This document shows, piece by piece, positions 50,601 through 58,218 of a stretch of 64,000 bases of DNA. The stretch covers positions 1,116,001 to 1,180,000 of the forward strand of contig NZ_QBUG01000001.1 in NCBI RefSeq assembly GCF_003058225.1, read 5' to 3'. Every line of letters starts with the position of its first letter. Positions within the stretch are counted from its first letter, which is position 1. Both the position numbers and the translations under genes were made by a program. This DNA comes from Promicromonospora sp. AC04 (GTDB taxonomy: Bacteria; Actinomycetota; Actinomycetes; Actinomycetales; Cellulomonadaceae). The notes under the pieces were generated by a model. It was not told the origin of the DNA. It saw nothing but the letters and a program-made list of their open reading frames with translations, and did no database searches.

Positions 50601-53151
50601 GATCGTCGACCGCGACATGCCGCCAAGCACGGCACGTCAGCAGGGCATCGAGGACGAGGTCGCGTGGTTCCGTCAGAACCCTGGACTGGACGTGGTGATG
50701 AGCCCGTTCTCCCTGATCTCGCGACGCAACGCGGGTTCCGCCCGGGAGCTCATGGCGGGGCGGCTGGACGACCTGCGTTCTCCCGGTGGCCAGGTACAGC
50801 CCGGCGGCCTGGGCCAGATGCGGTTCGTGGTCACCCACATGGCGGTCGACGAGAAGACGAAGATCTACGACGAGGCTCAGCTGCGCGCCGGCAGGGGCCG
50901 CAAGGCCTCCTCGCAGCTCGCGTGGGCGCTGCAGGCTCAGGGCTGCCCGGCGATCATGCGGGAGTTCTACGGGCACAACTCGGGCGCCGAGTCGAACCTG
51001 CGCGAGTACCTGCTGGTGGTGGGTATGGACATGGAGGCGGACGGCACCCTACGGGTGGTCGGTCAGGCCGAGGCCGTCGACGAGCGTCCCGAGCGCCGGA
51101 TGATCACCATGCCCGAGCTGCTGCGCACGCAGCCGCGCAGCCCGGGGCAGCGCCCGGGGCTGAACACCACGGGGATGCGCAGGTCGTTCGGCCAGCTGAT
51201 CGGGGACCGGGGCGGAGACATGGAGATCCCGTTCCCCCTGAGGTACCCGACCGGTGAGGAGACCGAGACGGCCAGCGAGGTCTCGTGGAGGTTGCCGGTG
51301 ATGTCCTCGCACCTGCGCAGCGGCCAGGAGTTCGACGACGGCGCCTCGGTCACCCACGACTACACCCGCAGCTATCAGGACGTGTTCGTCGAAGCCTGCC
51401 GCTACCGGTACATGGCCGAGCAGCTCGAGGGCGGCGGCGGCCTGCCCGCGCAGAAGCGCAGCGAGATCCAGCAGAGCATGCGGGATGCGGTCTCTCGGGC
51501 TCAGCGAGCCTTCGAGGCGATCACGACGGACGTCGCCAGCCGGGTCCTGACGGGGAAGAACAACACCTTCAAGACCGGTCTGATGTCCTCGCGGCTGTCC
51601 GACTCGGCGACGATGGTGTGGACCGCGGACCCGCGGCTCGATGTCGACCAGGTCGCGCTGAGCTCGGTCAAGGCCCGTCAGCTCGGGCTGGCCGAGGGTG
51701 ACCACGCTCTCGTCTGGCGTGATCCGGTGCTGCGCGACGCGGGTGTGCGCTACCTGCGGGTCGCGATCGACGACCGGCTCACCGGCGCCGCGATCAACCC
51801 GGTGATGGACAAGTGCTTCGACGGCGACTTCGACGGCGACGCGGTCGCCGTGGTCAAGCTGCACAGCGACGCGGCACGGGCTGAGGCGATGGACAAGCTC
51901 TCGGTGCCCGCGAACCTGCTCGACACCGGCGTCACCGGTCCGGACGGGACGCACCCGCTGGCTATGCAGGTATCGCTGGACACCCAGGTCGCCGTCTCGA
52001 AGCACCCGGTCCTCGCCGAAGACCTGAACAGTGCACGCAAGGAGGCCAACCGGCTGCGGTTCGTCGACTACGAGCCCGCGGAGCTGCGCGCGTGCCGGGA
52101 GAACGTCACCGAGGAGCTGAGCGCCTTCTACCGGACGGCGCAACGCTCGGAGTTCGGCGCCGCGCTCGTCTTCGGTGACCGGCAGTCGCATCTGCGCAGC
52201 GTGCGGCAGGTCTGCGTCGAGACCGGCGCCAAGGGCAACCAGCAGAAGTTGGCCGACTACGCACGGAACCTGGGCGACGAGCGGGGTGTACCCGGCATCA
52301 CCCAGGCCGATCAGGAAGCGTCGATGTTCGCCACGGCGATCAAGGCTCACGGCACGGGGCTGGGCGGCTCATTCAGCCAGCGCGCGGTGCGGGCCCTGCG
52401 CGGCCAGGACCTGAAGGCGGTCCTGGAGCTGACCTATCCGGTCACGCAGTCGATCCTGCAGGCCAAGCACGACGCCGCAGAGGCTCGCCACAAGTACGCG
52501 ATGCTCCAGGGGCCCGGCCGTGACCTGTGGCGGGGTCGCCGGCTCGAGCACGTGGGCCCAGGCCAGTGGCGCACCCCGCTGACCGACGGCGAGCCGGTCC
52601 AGGCCACGGTCGAGGAGTGGGAAGCGCAGTTCTGCGACTTCTACACCTCCACAGAAGGCTTCGGCGTCGAGGTGAATCCCGCCTACGTCACCCGTATCGC
52701 CCACGCGCTGGAAGACCGCGGCACGGGGCTGGTCCGCAACCTCGAAGAGGACCCGTCGCTGCGCGGCACCGTCATGGACCGGATGGCCTACGGCGGGACG
52801 TTCGCCGACCTGGTCGAGGCGGCCAAGAACCGCGAGAACGTCTACGACGGGCAGATGAACGAGCAGTTCGCAGCCACCGGCACCCGCACAGCACGCGCCG
52901 AGACGGACCGACAGCTCGCCGCGCTCGACGTCTACGGCCCGGACGGGATCGACAGCCACCCGATCGTCGTCGACGACTCGCTGATCAAGGCCGACGTGAT
53001 GGTCCCTGAGGACCAGGGGCACCGGACGCGGGGCGCCGGCCGGCGGTCGCGGCATGCGGTGGTCGTCGGGGCACCCCGCCCGGTCTATGCACCGAGCATC
53101 GAGGTCGAGCAGCAGCGGACCAGTACAGACGACTACGGGATGGGGTACTGA
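47608..53151 (+). CDS. Single-chain two-barrel DNA-directed RNA polymerase (RpoB-RpoC-like fusion)
   Basis: An 1847-residue protein. RpoB landmarks appear in order: DPFDRQQMTASTIMQSSQ from about 920, GGWTADDPIVISSRF near 950-964, GDKISDLHGNKGVVS from 983 with both catalytic-centre lysines (985, 993), and LDVVMSPFSLISRRNAGS near 1027. RpoC landmarks follow: GKNNTFKTGLMSSRLSD near 1316, DPVLRDAGVRYLRV near 1372, and DGDFDGDAVAV at 1405-1415 with the metal-binding aspartates D1407, D1409 and D1411. Thus both double-psi barrels sit in one chain, beta part first. The 900 residues before and 430 after are not recognisable. The size is well below beta plus beta-prime, so many host-polymerase lineage domains are missing. 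Relatives are known in phages and prophages (YonO, crAss-type, C. glutamicum NCgl1702). Confidence 0.93.
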   Translation: MRKAHGLRRYFYEYVFYKAVERARDQTNQVIPISQAKAIRARVDEILAAQGTAVADPQLGVPACLTAVDRALGERVPGYVDQFGDHSSGDERYQQLQREFTQQTGVGSPSATASARLPISPYDPAWSARASVKRAGTGLLYLPDETITRVAGGAVETLADPRRGNMVLWRIDDEGRPYEAGRAMTNDDAAGLTALMDKMSQQEYAQVREWVIDGGRDPRTGRVDHNRFMSPKAVARAAALLEELKAQGLTYQVVRDREPGQIKAKIAGTGMEIRLTDSRQEDYAGARIYDNGTVLRYSTNHRVPGGMAVHSPTPAEAVQLLRFAQGRRIERTDLPGRAVGEIGTTHPEQSRGRTVVDVPDAYHVDRESMFVVGDYVAPGPSGSRRGSKIMLRRDAKNRSLATFFVDVEPAQSYVQEAVRSARENLLGALGVESLIAHAQAEHERTGGQIDAMQLPGYSPDPEIAAIQRSYWDVLTGARSDLLRPGATQEMYQDRLDAIGELQSGEEPQLGNLVYGGTSAEKVRAHAEDVPFELVGTWQPQLHDVDGEWVEQRFDPGRVAKYMTSPTGQWSNLDNLAAALRRCEVSPSEMMGSDFQTTRFKDRLVRFDADRAVPIAEHHSQFLRRIGDTVRESLERNAVRPSAILVDGQGVIRWQGAKLRRDGRSTEISGELGQVFDIGRHGEITTALASGENALIVPGYEARIAAQTPGTAPASVEERTRLRGYEQLMHERIQYQIAGDLVTGRSQTGEPASLNTVYSQLYGTKHPVDFIERATTYEIEETTGEVRAHLDAWTVSILATEARRVRYSSEIKHGSTIYAEYRADRDRTDPADDNHFDAWQLTGGRNMAVLTGTGRDNAPTPGGYFDPVMTGGATNQGIVRYLTQDAAVAPDGSIRPGDPATLTGSRAPLMCRPELETLRYDPFDRQQMTASTIMQSSQVTRPTGTALMTFGGWTADDPIVISSRFAQAHKIRGIGGRLRDLVVGDKISDLHGNKGVVSLIVDRDMPPSTARQQGIEDEVAWFRQNPGLDVVMSPFSLISRRNAGSARELMAGRLDDLRSPGGQVQPGGLGQMRFVVTHMAVDEKTKIYDEAQLRAGRGRKASSQLAWALQAQGCPAIMREFYGHNSGAESNLREYLLVVGMDMEADGTLRVVGQAEAVDERPERRMITMPELLRTQPRSPGQRPGLNTTGMRRSFGQLIGDRGGDMEIPFPLRYPTGEETETASEVSWRLPVMSSHLRSGQEFDDGASVTHDYTRSYQDVFVEACRYRYMAEQLEGGGGLPAQKRSEIQQSMRDAVSRAQRAFEAITTDVASRVLTGKNNTFKTGLMSSRLSDSATMVWTADPRLDVDQVALSSVKARQLGLAEGDHALVWRDPVLRDAGVRYLRVAIDDRLTGAAINPVMDKCFDGDFDGDAVAVVKLHSDAARAEAMDKLSVPANLLDTGVTGPDGTHPLAMQVSLDTQVAVSKHPVLAEDLNSARKEANRLRFVDYEPAELRACRENVTEELSAFYRTAQRSEFGAALVFGDRQSHLRSVRQVCVETGAKGNQQKLADYARNLGDERGVPGITQADQEASMFATAIKAHGTGLGGSFSQRAVRALRGQDLKAVLELTYPVTQSILQAKHDAAEARHKYAMLQGPGRDLWRGRRLEHVGPGQWRTPLTDGEPVQATVEEWEAQFCDFYTSTEGFGVEVNPAYVTRIAHALEDRGTGLVRNLEEDPSLRGTVMDRMAYGGTFADLVEAAKNRENVYDGQMNEQFAATGTRTARAETDRQLAALDVYGPDGIDSHPIVVDDSLIKADVMVPEDQGHRTRGAGRRSRHAVVVGAPRPVYAPSIEVEQQRTSTDDYGMGY

Positions 53152-53152
53152 G

Positions 53153-54913
53153 ATGGCGCAGCGCAAGGATCTGGGGACGGGTCCGGCGGGCCGGTCCCGC
53201 GCGAGCAGGGCACTGCCGGTCAGTTCGGACGGCACCGTGCACCTCGACCATGCTCAGGCGGCCGACGATCCCGTACGGGGCGCAGAGCCGGACGCCGGAG
53301 AACCGGTGGACACGGATGACTCGCAGCCCTGGCACGAGAAGCTGCGAGACAGCGTCCGCGGGTTCTTCGGTGCGACAGCCCGGGAGCGGATGAGTGACCG
53401 TGACGAGGTGCACCGCATCGACGTCGAGCGTGCGCAGGATGAGCGCGAGGGCATGGACGAGCGTGAGCAGCTGCTGAAGCTGCGCGCGGAGACGCGGCTT
53501 GCGGGCGAGGCGTACATGGCTTCGCTGCGGGCGTCCAACCTGCTCGTGCCCGGGTTCAACGACGACGAGCGCGACAAGGAGCTCGACGTCATGCATCACG
53601 TGTACATGCAGATGATGATGCAGTCGTGCCTGAAGCCTCTCGCTCGTGGCGTCAGCACGGGCACGGTCGTGCAGGCTGCAGGGATGATGGTGGCGATGCG
53701 GATGCTCGCGCCTGACTTCAGGCAGGAGATGGACACCTATCTCCAGCCGTTCAAGGACATGGTGCAAGAGCGCATCGACCGCCGAACGAGGTACGTGGGT
53801 GACTGGGCCGAGGGCCAATCCCGGTCGTACAACCGGCGGATCGACGACCGCGCCCGTGCGCTGGTGCGTGAGAGGCCGTCGGCGGCTGCGGCCGCCCGTT
53901 CGGTACACGGCCAGGAGGGTCACAAGGCCAGCCGAAGTTCCTTTCTGTCGAGACGGTGGCAGCGCAGGCTGGACGACCTCGAGCGGCGTGAACGGGGCAA
54001 CAGGGAGCTGTACACCCCGGACTCCGCGGCGATGACGGAGGTCGCCCTCATGGAGAACGCCTTCTGGAGGATGCGTGAGCCAGACGCCGACGCCGGCCAG
54101 ATCTTCGACAGCTACCGTGCGATGCGCAAGCGGCTGCGCGACCAGATGGACCACGACGGCGTGGAGCGCTCGGAGATGGTCACCCGCGCACGGATGATCA
54201 TCGGTGAGCGAATGGAGTACGAGCCGGAGCTACGCACGATGTTCAACGGCATCGCCCACGGCCGCATCGTCAAGGCTGCCCCGCGTCAGGAGCGGATCGG
54301 GGGAACGGACCACGTGCGTGCGGTCTGGAGCGGCCAGTTCGAGGACCAGCTCGGCCAGCGCCTGCCCGATGACGGGATGTTCACGCTGCGCCGCCCGATG
54401 GACGCGACCTCTCATCAGGTGCAGCTCGCCGAGACGATGACGACCGCCTTGCTCCATGCACTGGACCGAGAGGACCAGGAGGCTTTCGCGGCCAACGTGC
54501 AGGGCTACATGGTCGGCTTCGCTGCCCGCAGGCACGGGTTGAACACCCGCGGACTGCCCGGCACGCTCGGAGACCGCCTGGACCAGTGCGAGGTGATGAT
54601 CGCGAGCATGGCCATCGACGGCCTGACGCCCGAGGAGCAGCAACGCGTGTACTCCAACGCCTACGTCGACGCGATGGAAGCGGCCGGCGAGAAGCATCCC
54701 GACCTGGCACACGAGCTCCGGCTGGCCCTGGGGGACGGCTGGCAGCAGACCCTGCAGAGAGCGGTCGACGACCCACAGGCCTTCTACGAGGAGCAACGGC
54801 TCAGACCACGGCCCTACCGAGCGGGTCCTGGACCTTCCAGCGAGCAGGCCGATGACTTCGACCCCGAGACCCCGGACCAGAGGCCCGGCACCGCCGGGTA
54901 CCAGCACTCATGA
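53153..54913 (+). CDS. Hypothetical partner of the polymerase
   Basis: 586 residues from the ATG at 53153, one base after the polymerase stop, so translation is tightly coupled. The sequence is almost entirely helical and charged: GMDEREQLLKLRAETRLAGE, ELDVMHHVYMQMMMQ, then AMTEVALMENAFWRM and RSEMVTRARMIIGERMEYEP. No sigma-factor region 2 or 4 signature, zinc finger or catalytic motif is visible. Because of the gene order, a polymerase accessory or DNA-recognition factor is the first hypothesis; a structural transfer protein is the alternative. Confidence 0.6.
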   Translation: MAQRKDLGTGPAGRSRASRALPVSSDGTVHLDHAQAADDPVRGAEPDAGEPVDTDDSQPWHEKLRDSVRGFFGATARERMSDRDEVHRIDVERAQDEREGMDEREQLLKLRAETRLAGEAYMASLRASNLLVPGFNDDERDKELDVMHHVYMQMMMQSCLKPLARGVSTGTVVQAAGMMVAMRMLAPDFRQEMDTYLQPFKDMVQERIDRRTRYVGDWAEGQSRSYNRRIDDRARALVRERPSAAAAARSVHGQEGHKASRSSFLSRRWQRRLDDLERRERGNRELYTPDSAAMTEVALMENAFWRMREPDADAGQIFDSYRAMRKRLRDQMDHDGVERSEMVTRARMIIGERMEYEPELRTMFNGIAHGRIVKAAPRQERIGGTDHVRAVWSGQFEDQLGQRLPDDGMFTLRRPMDATSHQVQLAETMTTALLHALDREDQEAFAANVQGYMVGFAARRHGLNTRGLPGTLGDRLDQCEVMIASMAIDGLTPEEQQRVYSNAYVDAMEAAGEKHPDLAHELRLALGDGWQQTLQRAVDDPQAFYEEQRLRPRPYRAGPGPSSEQADDFDPETPDQRPGTAGYQHS

Positions 54914-54943
54914 ACGCCACACCGACGAGGACGAGGAGATGTC

Positions 54944-55306
54944 ATGAGCGATGACCAGCAGGCTGCCGAGACCCGGTACGGGTCACGTCTGGCGCGGATG
55001 TTCGGCTTCGTCACGGCTGAGGACCGCAGCCGGTGGGAGCAGGAACGGTCGCAGAACAAGGGTCACGTCAACGCCGTGAAGAAGGCCGCGAAGACGTCGC
55101 TGAGCTCGATGATGGAGTTCGGGGAGCGCAACATCGGCTCGAGGCTCGACGCAGCCCATCGCGTGGCGGCGCAGACCCGGTTCGAGGAGTCTCACGAGAG
55201 GGTCGTGAGCACGCATCGCGACCCGCGAACTCGTTCGATCGTGGAGACGGTCGACTACGAGCCCAAGGACGACCGCCAGGAGATCGAACCGGACGTCGAG
55301 ATCTAG
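54944..55306 (+). CDS. Small charged hypothetical protein
   Basis: A 120-residue protein with GAGGAG five bases before the ATG. It is highly charged and helical (EDRSRWEQERSQNKGHVNAV, then KKAAKTSLSSMMEFGERN) with an acidic tail (DDRQEIEPDVEI). It is the last gene of the polymerase transcription unit, followed by a strong terminator. No family is recognised. Confidence 0.55.
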   Translation: MSDDQQAAETRYGSRLARMFGFVTAEDRSRWEQERSQNKGHVNAVKKAAKTSLSSMMEFGERNIGSRLDAAHRVAAQTRFEESHERVVSTHRDPRTRSIVETVDYEPKDDRQEIEPDVEI

Positions 55307-55332
55307 GACCAGACCCAGGCCGCGCGGGAAAA

Positions 55333-55373
55333 GAACAACCCCGGTGATGCACACGGCATCACCGGGGTTGTTC
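55333..55373. terminator. Bidirectional terminator
   Basis: GAACAACCCCGGTGATGC (55333-55350) and its complement (55356-55373) form a perfect 18-base stem with a 5-base loop. It lies between convergent genes ending at 55306 and 55387, with A-rich and T-containing flanks. Confidence 0.85.
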
Positions 55374-55386
55374 GCGATCGACGTGG

Positions 55387-55815
55387 TCAGTGTTCGGTCT
55401 CAGCGAGCCTGTGCTGCAGCTTCGCGTCGAGCTTGCGCCGCAGCTCGATCGTCTCGGGCGACGGGTCAGCGGCCTGGACGTGGTCAGCAGCCTGTCGGCC
55501 GGACTCGAACAGGTCGGCGTCGGTGCGGTAGCTCAGCAGTTCGTCGTACTGGTCACTGGTCAGGTGCCCGGTCATCAGAGCCATGCGGGCGCCGAGGTTG
55601 TGCTCCATCGGGTGGCAACTGGCCCAGCCGGAGCAGATCCGACCGTTCTCCTGGTGGCACAGGAACAGTTTGCCCGGTTGCTCCCATGTCTCCGCATCGT
55701 ATTCGGACAGGATCGCGGCCTCCTCCGGGTGCCATAGGCCGACGGGAGCGTCCCGGCGGTAGGGGCACGACCCACACGGGCTCCGCGCCGGCAGCGGCGG
55801 GGGCTGGTTGCTCAT
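55387..55815 (-). CDS. DUF6283 family protein
   Basis: A 142-residue protein. SPCGSCPYRRDAPVGLWHPE, then LFLCHQENGRICSGWASC, is the pattern of DUF6283 (a CxxC plus C...C cluster likely to bind zinc or an Fe-S centre). These proteins occur on actinobacterial phages and mobile elements and have no assigned role. The C-terminus is a charged helix. Confidence 0.75.
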   Translation of the reverse strand: MSNQPPPLPARSPCGSCPYRRDAPVGLWHPEEAAILSEYDAETWEQPGKLFLCHQENGRICSGWASCHPMEHNLGARMALMTGHLTSDQYDELLSYRTDADLFESGRQAADHVQAADPSPETIELRRKLDAKLQHRLAETEH

Positions 55816-55879
55816 GCGGGCTCCAAGCGATCGGCGACACGGTGACGGGACACGGCGGCAGGACGAACCGCCGCCGATC

Positions 55880-56917
55880 TTACGGACCGACGACGCTCTT
55901 GGTCAGCGGGTCGACCTGCGTGCTGATGGCCGAGGTGAGCCAGTACGTCTCGCTGGGGCGGACGATGCCGCCTTGGTGACCCTGGCATGCCAGGTCATGG
56001 GCGCCGTCCCAGGTGAGCGGCCCGTGGGAGATGACCGCGTTGGTAGGTGCGTCGAGGCCAGGGTGGGTGTGGTGATGGAGGCCGCGGCAGGCCGAGTCAT
56101 CGTCCTTGTCCAGCTTGAGGGCACAGCACTCGCAGAGTATGAGCGTCTTGTCCGCTGCACCGGTCCCACCGGTCTGCGAGGGCGCGTCGGCCCCGGAGAC
56201 GACATGGCCGGCAGGGTGGTTGGCGGTAGGAGGCTCGGAGCTGGTGAGCCCATCGGCACCGCGGGGGCGCAGTTTCGCATGCCAGCCCCCGAGGACGTGC
56301 GCGGGCGTGGGCCAGATGTCGCGCCGCTCCATGGTCAGGGTGTTGCCGTGCACGACGATCGCGGGGACGTGCAGCAGCGCCAGCTGGATGTACGTCATGT
56401 GCACGGCCGTGCTGTCGATGTCCTGAGCGGTCACGTGCATGGACGTCTGGTAGTTCACCCCGGCGTCGCGCAGGGCCTCAGCGGTCGCGATGACCATCCC
56501 GCCCGATCCACAGGTGGGCTCGCCGACCGTCACGAACTCCTGGGTCTGCAGGCGCTGGACCAGGTCCCCAGCGGTTATCCTCGCGGCGAGCACGCTGACC
56601 TCGTACGGCGTGAAGAACTGCCCGAGGCGCTGGTTGCCGAGATCGAGGCTCATGTACAGCGTCCCGAGGACGTCCGACAGGCGGGCCTGCAGCTCCAGCG
56701 TGAGGTACGCCAGTGCGGTGGCGAACCGGTCCATCTCCTCGGGCGTGTAGGTCGCGGCGATGGAGAGATACCGGTCCTCGCGCTCATCGAAACCACGTCG
56801 CTGGACAACGTTGCGGATCGCGAGAGCGCCCAGCTCGCAGAAGTCCTGGAAGACCTGCGTCACGCGCCGCCGCCCCGACCCGGTGTTCGCTTCCAGGAGC
56901 TTCTTCAGGGTCGTCAT
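55880..56917 (-). CDS. N6-adenine methyltransferase-like protein without NPPF/Y motif
   Basis: A 345-residue protein. GQFFTPYEVSVLAARI followed by VGEPTCGSGGMVIATAEAL are the motif X and SAM-binding motif I of type I-like (HsdM) N6-adenine methylases, and MHVTAQDIDSTAVHM is motif II. The expected catalytic NPPF/NPPY that should follow is absent: HGNTLTMERRDIWPTPAHVL occupies that place. The C-terminal part has CECCALKLDKDD, a CxCC cluster. It may bind SAM without methylating DNA, or act on another substrate. No restriction enzyme gene adjoins it. Confidence 0.7.
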   Translation of the reverse strand: MTTLKKLLEANTGSGRRRVTQVFQDFCELGALAIRNVVQRRGFDEREDRYLSIAATYTPEEMDRFATALAYLTLELQARLSDVLGTLYMSLDLGNQRLGQFFTPYEVSVLAARITAGDLVQRLQTQEFVTVGEPTCGSGGMVIATAEALRDAGVNYQTSMHVTAQDIDSTAVHMTYIQLALLHVPAIVVHGNTLTMERRDIWPTPAHVLGGWHAKLRPRGADGLTSSEPPTANHPAGHVVSGADAPSQTGGTGAADKTLILCECCALKLDKDDDSACRGLHHHTHPGLDAPTNAVISHGPLTWDGAHDLACQGHQGGIVRPSETYWLTSAISTQVDPLTKSVVGP

Positions 56918-56932
56918 GGCGCGGGCGCTCCT

Positions 56933-57640
56933 TTACTCTCGGTCGTTGTCCGTCCCTGCGTCGTGGCTGACGTACTGCGCGAGAAAGTCGCTGCTGGTCG
57001 GGTCGAAGGCGTGCTGCTCGGTGAAGGCCCGCAGGTACTGGGCCGGCTCGGTGCTCCCGGGCCGCTCGCGGACGGCACCGACCGCGTCTGCGATCCACTG
57101 GAGCTCATCCGCGCCGGACCACTGCGGCTGGGTGCCGAGTCCCAGTGCGATCGCGTCGACGACGTCGGTGTCGGTGACGTGTCCCGGGTTGCCGTTCTTC
57201 CGGGCGAGCGGCTTGCTGTAGTCGCGGATGAAGCCCATGGCCAGCAGCACAGGTTCGGGCAGCTTGTCGGCGTCCCACATCGCGTCGGCGGCGTCCGTGG
57301 GCGCGCCTCCCCAGGACCGGCCGGCGGAGAAGTAGATCTCGTAGCCGGCTACGACCAGGAAGCTGGTCTGGTTGGACGCAAGCGCTTCCTCCAGGCTGTC
57401 GATGATCGCGGCACCCGCCTGCTGCGCGTACGCCAGGATCGGCTGACCGTGGTCATCAGTGACCTCGACGGTGTGGTGGAGATCGGGCAGGAGGTCGCGG
57501 ATCTCGTTATCGGGGTCGTCGAAGGTGAACTGGGAGACGTCGTCGGTCTCCTCAAGCGTCCGGCGGCCGTGGTCAAAGTCTGGCGGTTCGATGCGGTCGG
57601 CCGGGACGGCGAGGGTCCCGATGAGCATGGACGAGCTCAT
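56933..57640 (-). CDS. Hypothetical acidic protein
   Basis: 235 residues from the ATG at 57640, with AAGGAG upstream. It is acidic and alpha/beta (AAIIDSLEEALASNQTSFLV, then AGYEIYFSAGRSWGGAPTD). It has the flavour of an anti-restriction (ArdA/DUF-type) or other acidic mobile-element protein, but without a recognisable motif. It lies 15 bases upstream of the methyltransferase-like gene. Confidence 0.55.
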   Translation of the reverse strand: MSSSMLIGTLAVPADRIEPPDFDHGRRTLEETDDVSQFTFDDPDNEIRDLLPDLHHTVEVTDDHGQPILAYAQQAGAAIIDSLEEALASNQTSFLVVAGYEIYFSAGRSWGGAPTDAADAMWDADKLPEPVLLAMGFIRDYSKPLARKNGNPGHVTDTDVVDAIALGLGTQPQWSGADELQWIADAVGAVRERPGSTEPAQYLRAFTEQHAFDPTSSDFLAQYVSHDAGTDNDRE

Positions 57641-57697
57641 GGTGGTGGCTCCTTGCGGGGTGGCAGGTATGGAATCGGGACGCGTAGGCGTCGAGGG

Positions 57698-58069
57698 TCA
57701 GTTGCCGGCGCGAACCCACCCCAGGACGTCATCGACCGAATCGCTGTAGTTGGCTGCCACGGCTGCCTCGAGGTCGGCGTCGGGCGACTCGAGGAACGTC
57801 AGCGTCGCGTTGACGACGAGGTTGATCGCGTCACCGACACGGTCGTCCTGTGCTGCGAGGTCTGTGACGGCGTCGGCAGCACGGTTGAGCGCGCCGCTGA
57901 TCTGGTCGCGGGAGAAGGCACGAGGGCCGTTTGCGGCGCACTTTCCGGACTCGTGCTCTTCGGCCCATCGGCGCTGGTCACGCTCCTGGTTAGCTGGCGA
58001 GGTGTAGTTCCCAGAGGTGTCGCGCTTCTCGCCGCAGTTCGGGCAGTCGACGTAGCGGGGTGTGGCCAT
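57698..58069 (-). CDS. Small zinc-ribbon protein
   Basis: 123 residues from the ATG at 58069 (MATPRYVDCPNCGEKRDTSG). The N-terminal CPNC and a later HESGKC form a probable zinc site; the remaining helices (GALNRAADAVTDLAAQDDRV) are acidic. No family is assigned. Confidence 0.55.
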   Translation of the reverse strand: MATPRYVDCPNCGEKRDTSGNYTSPANQERDQRRWAEEHESGKCAANGPRAFSRDQISGALNRAADAVTDLAAQDDRVGDAINLVVNATLTFLESPDADLEAAVAANYSDSVDDVLGWVRAGN

Positions 58070-58218
58070 GGTGCGCTCCTGGGTCGGGGTGGGTTCGGGA
58101 CGTCGCGCCGCCAGCCAGGGCACGCCGAGCGGGACCCCTCGGGGTCTGCCCGGCGCGAGCGCGGTGCAGGTCGGCGGGCAACCACGGCCGGCGGTCGTGC
58201 GCGCCGACAGACGTCGCT

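Noticed and set aside
55880-56917. Restriction-modification system
   Set aside because: No restriction nuclease or specificity subunit is adjacent and the methylase-like protein lacks its catalytic motif.
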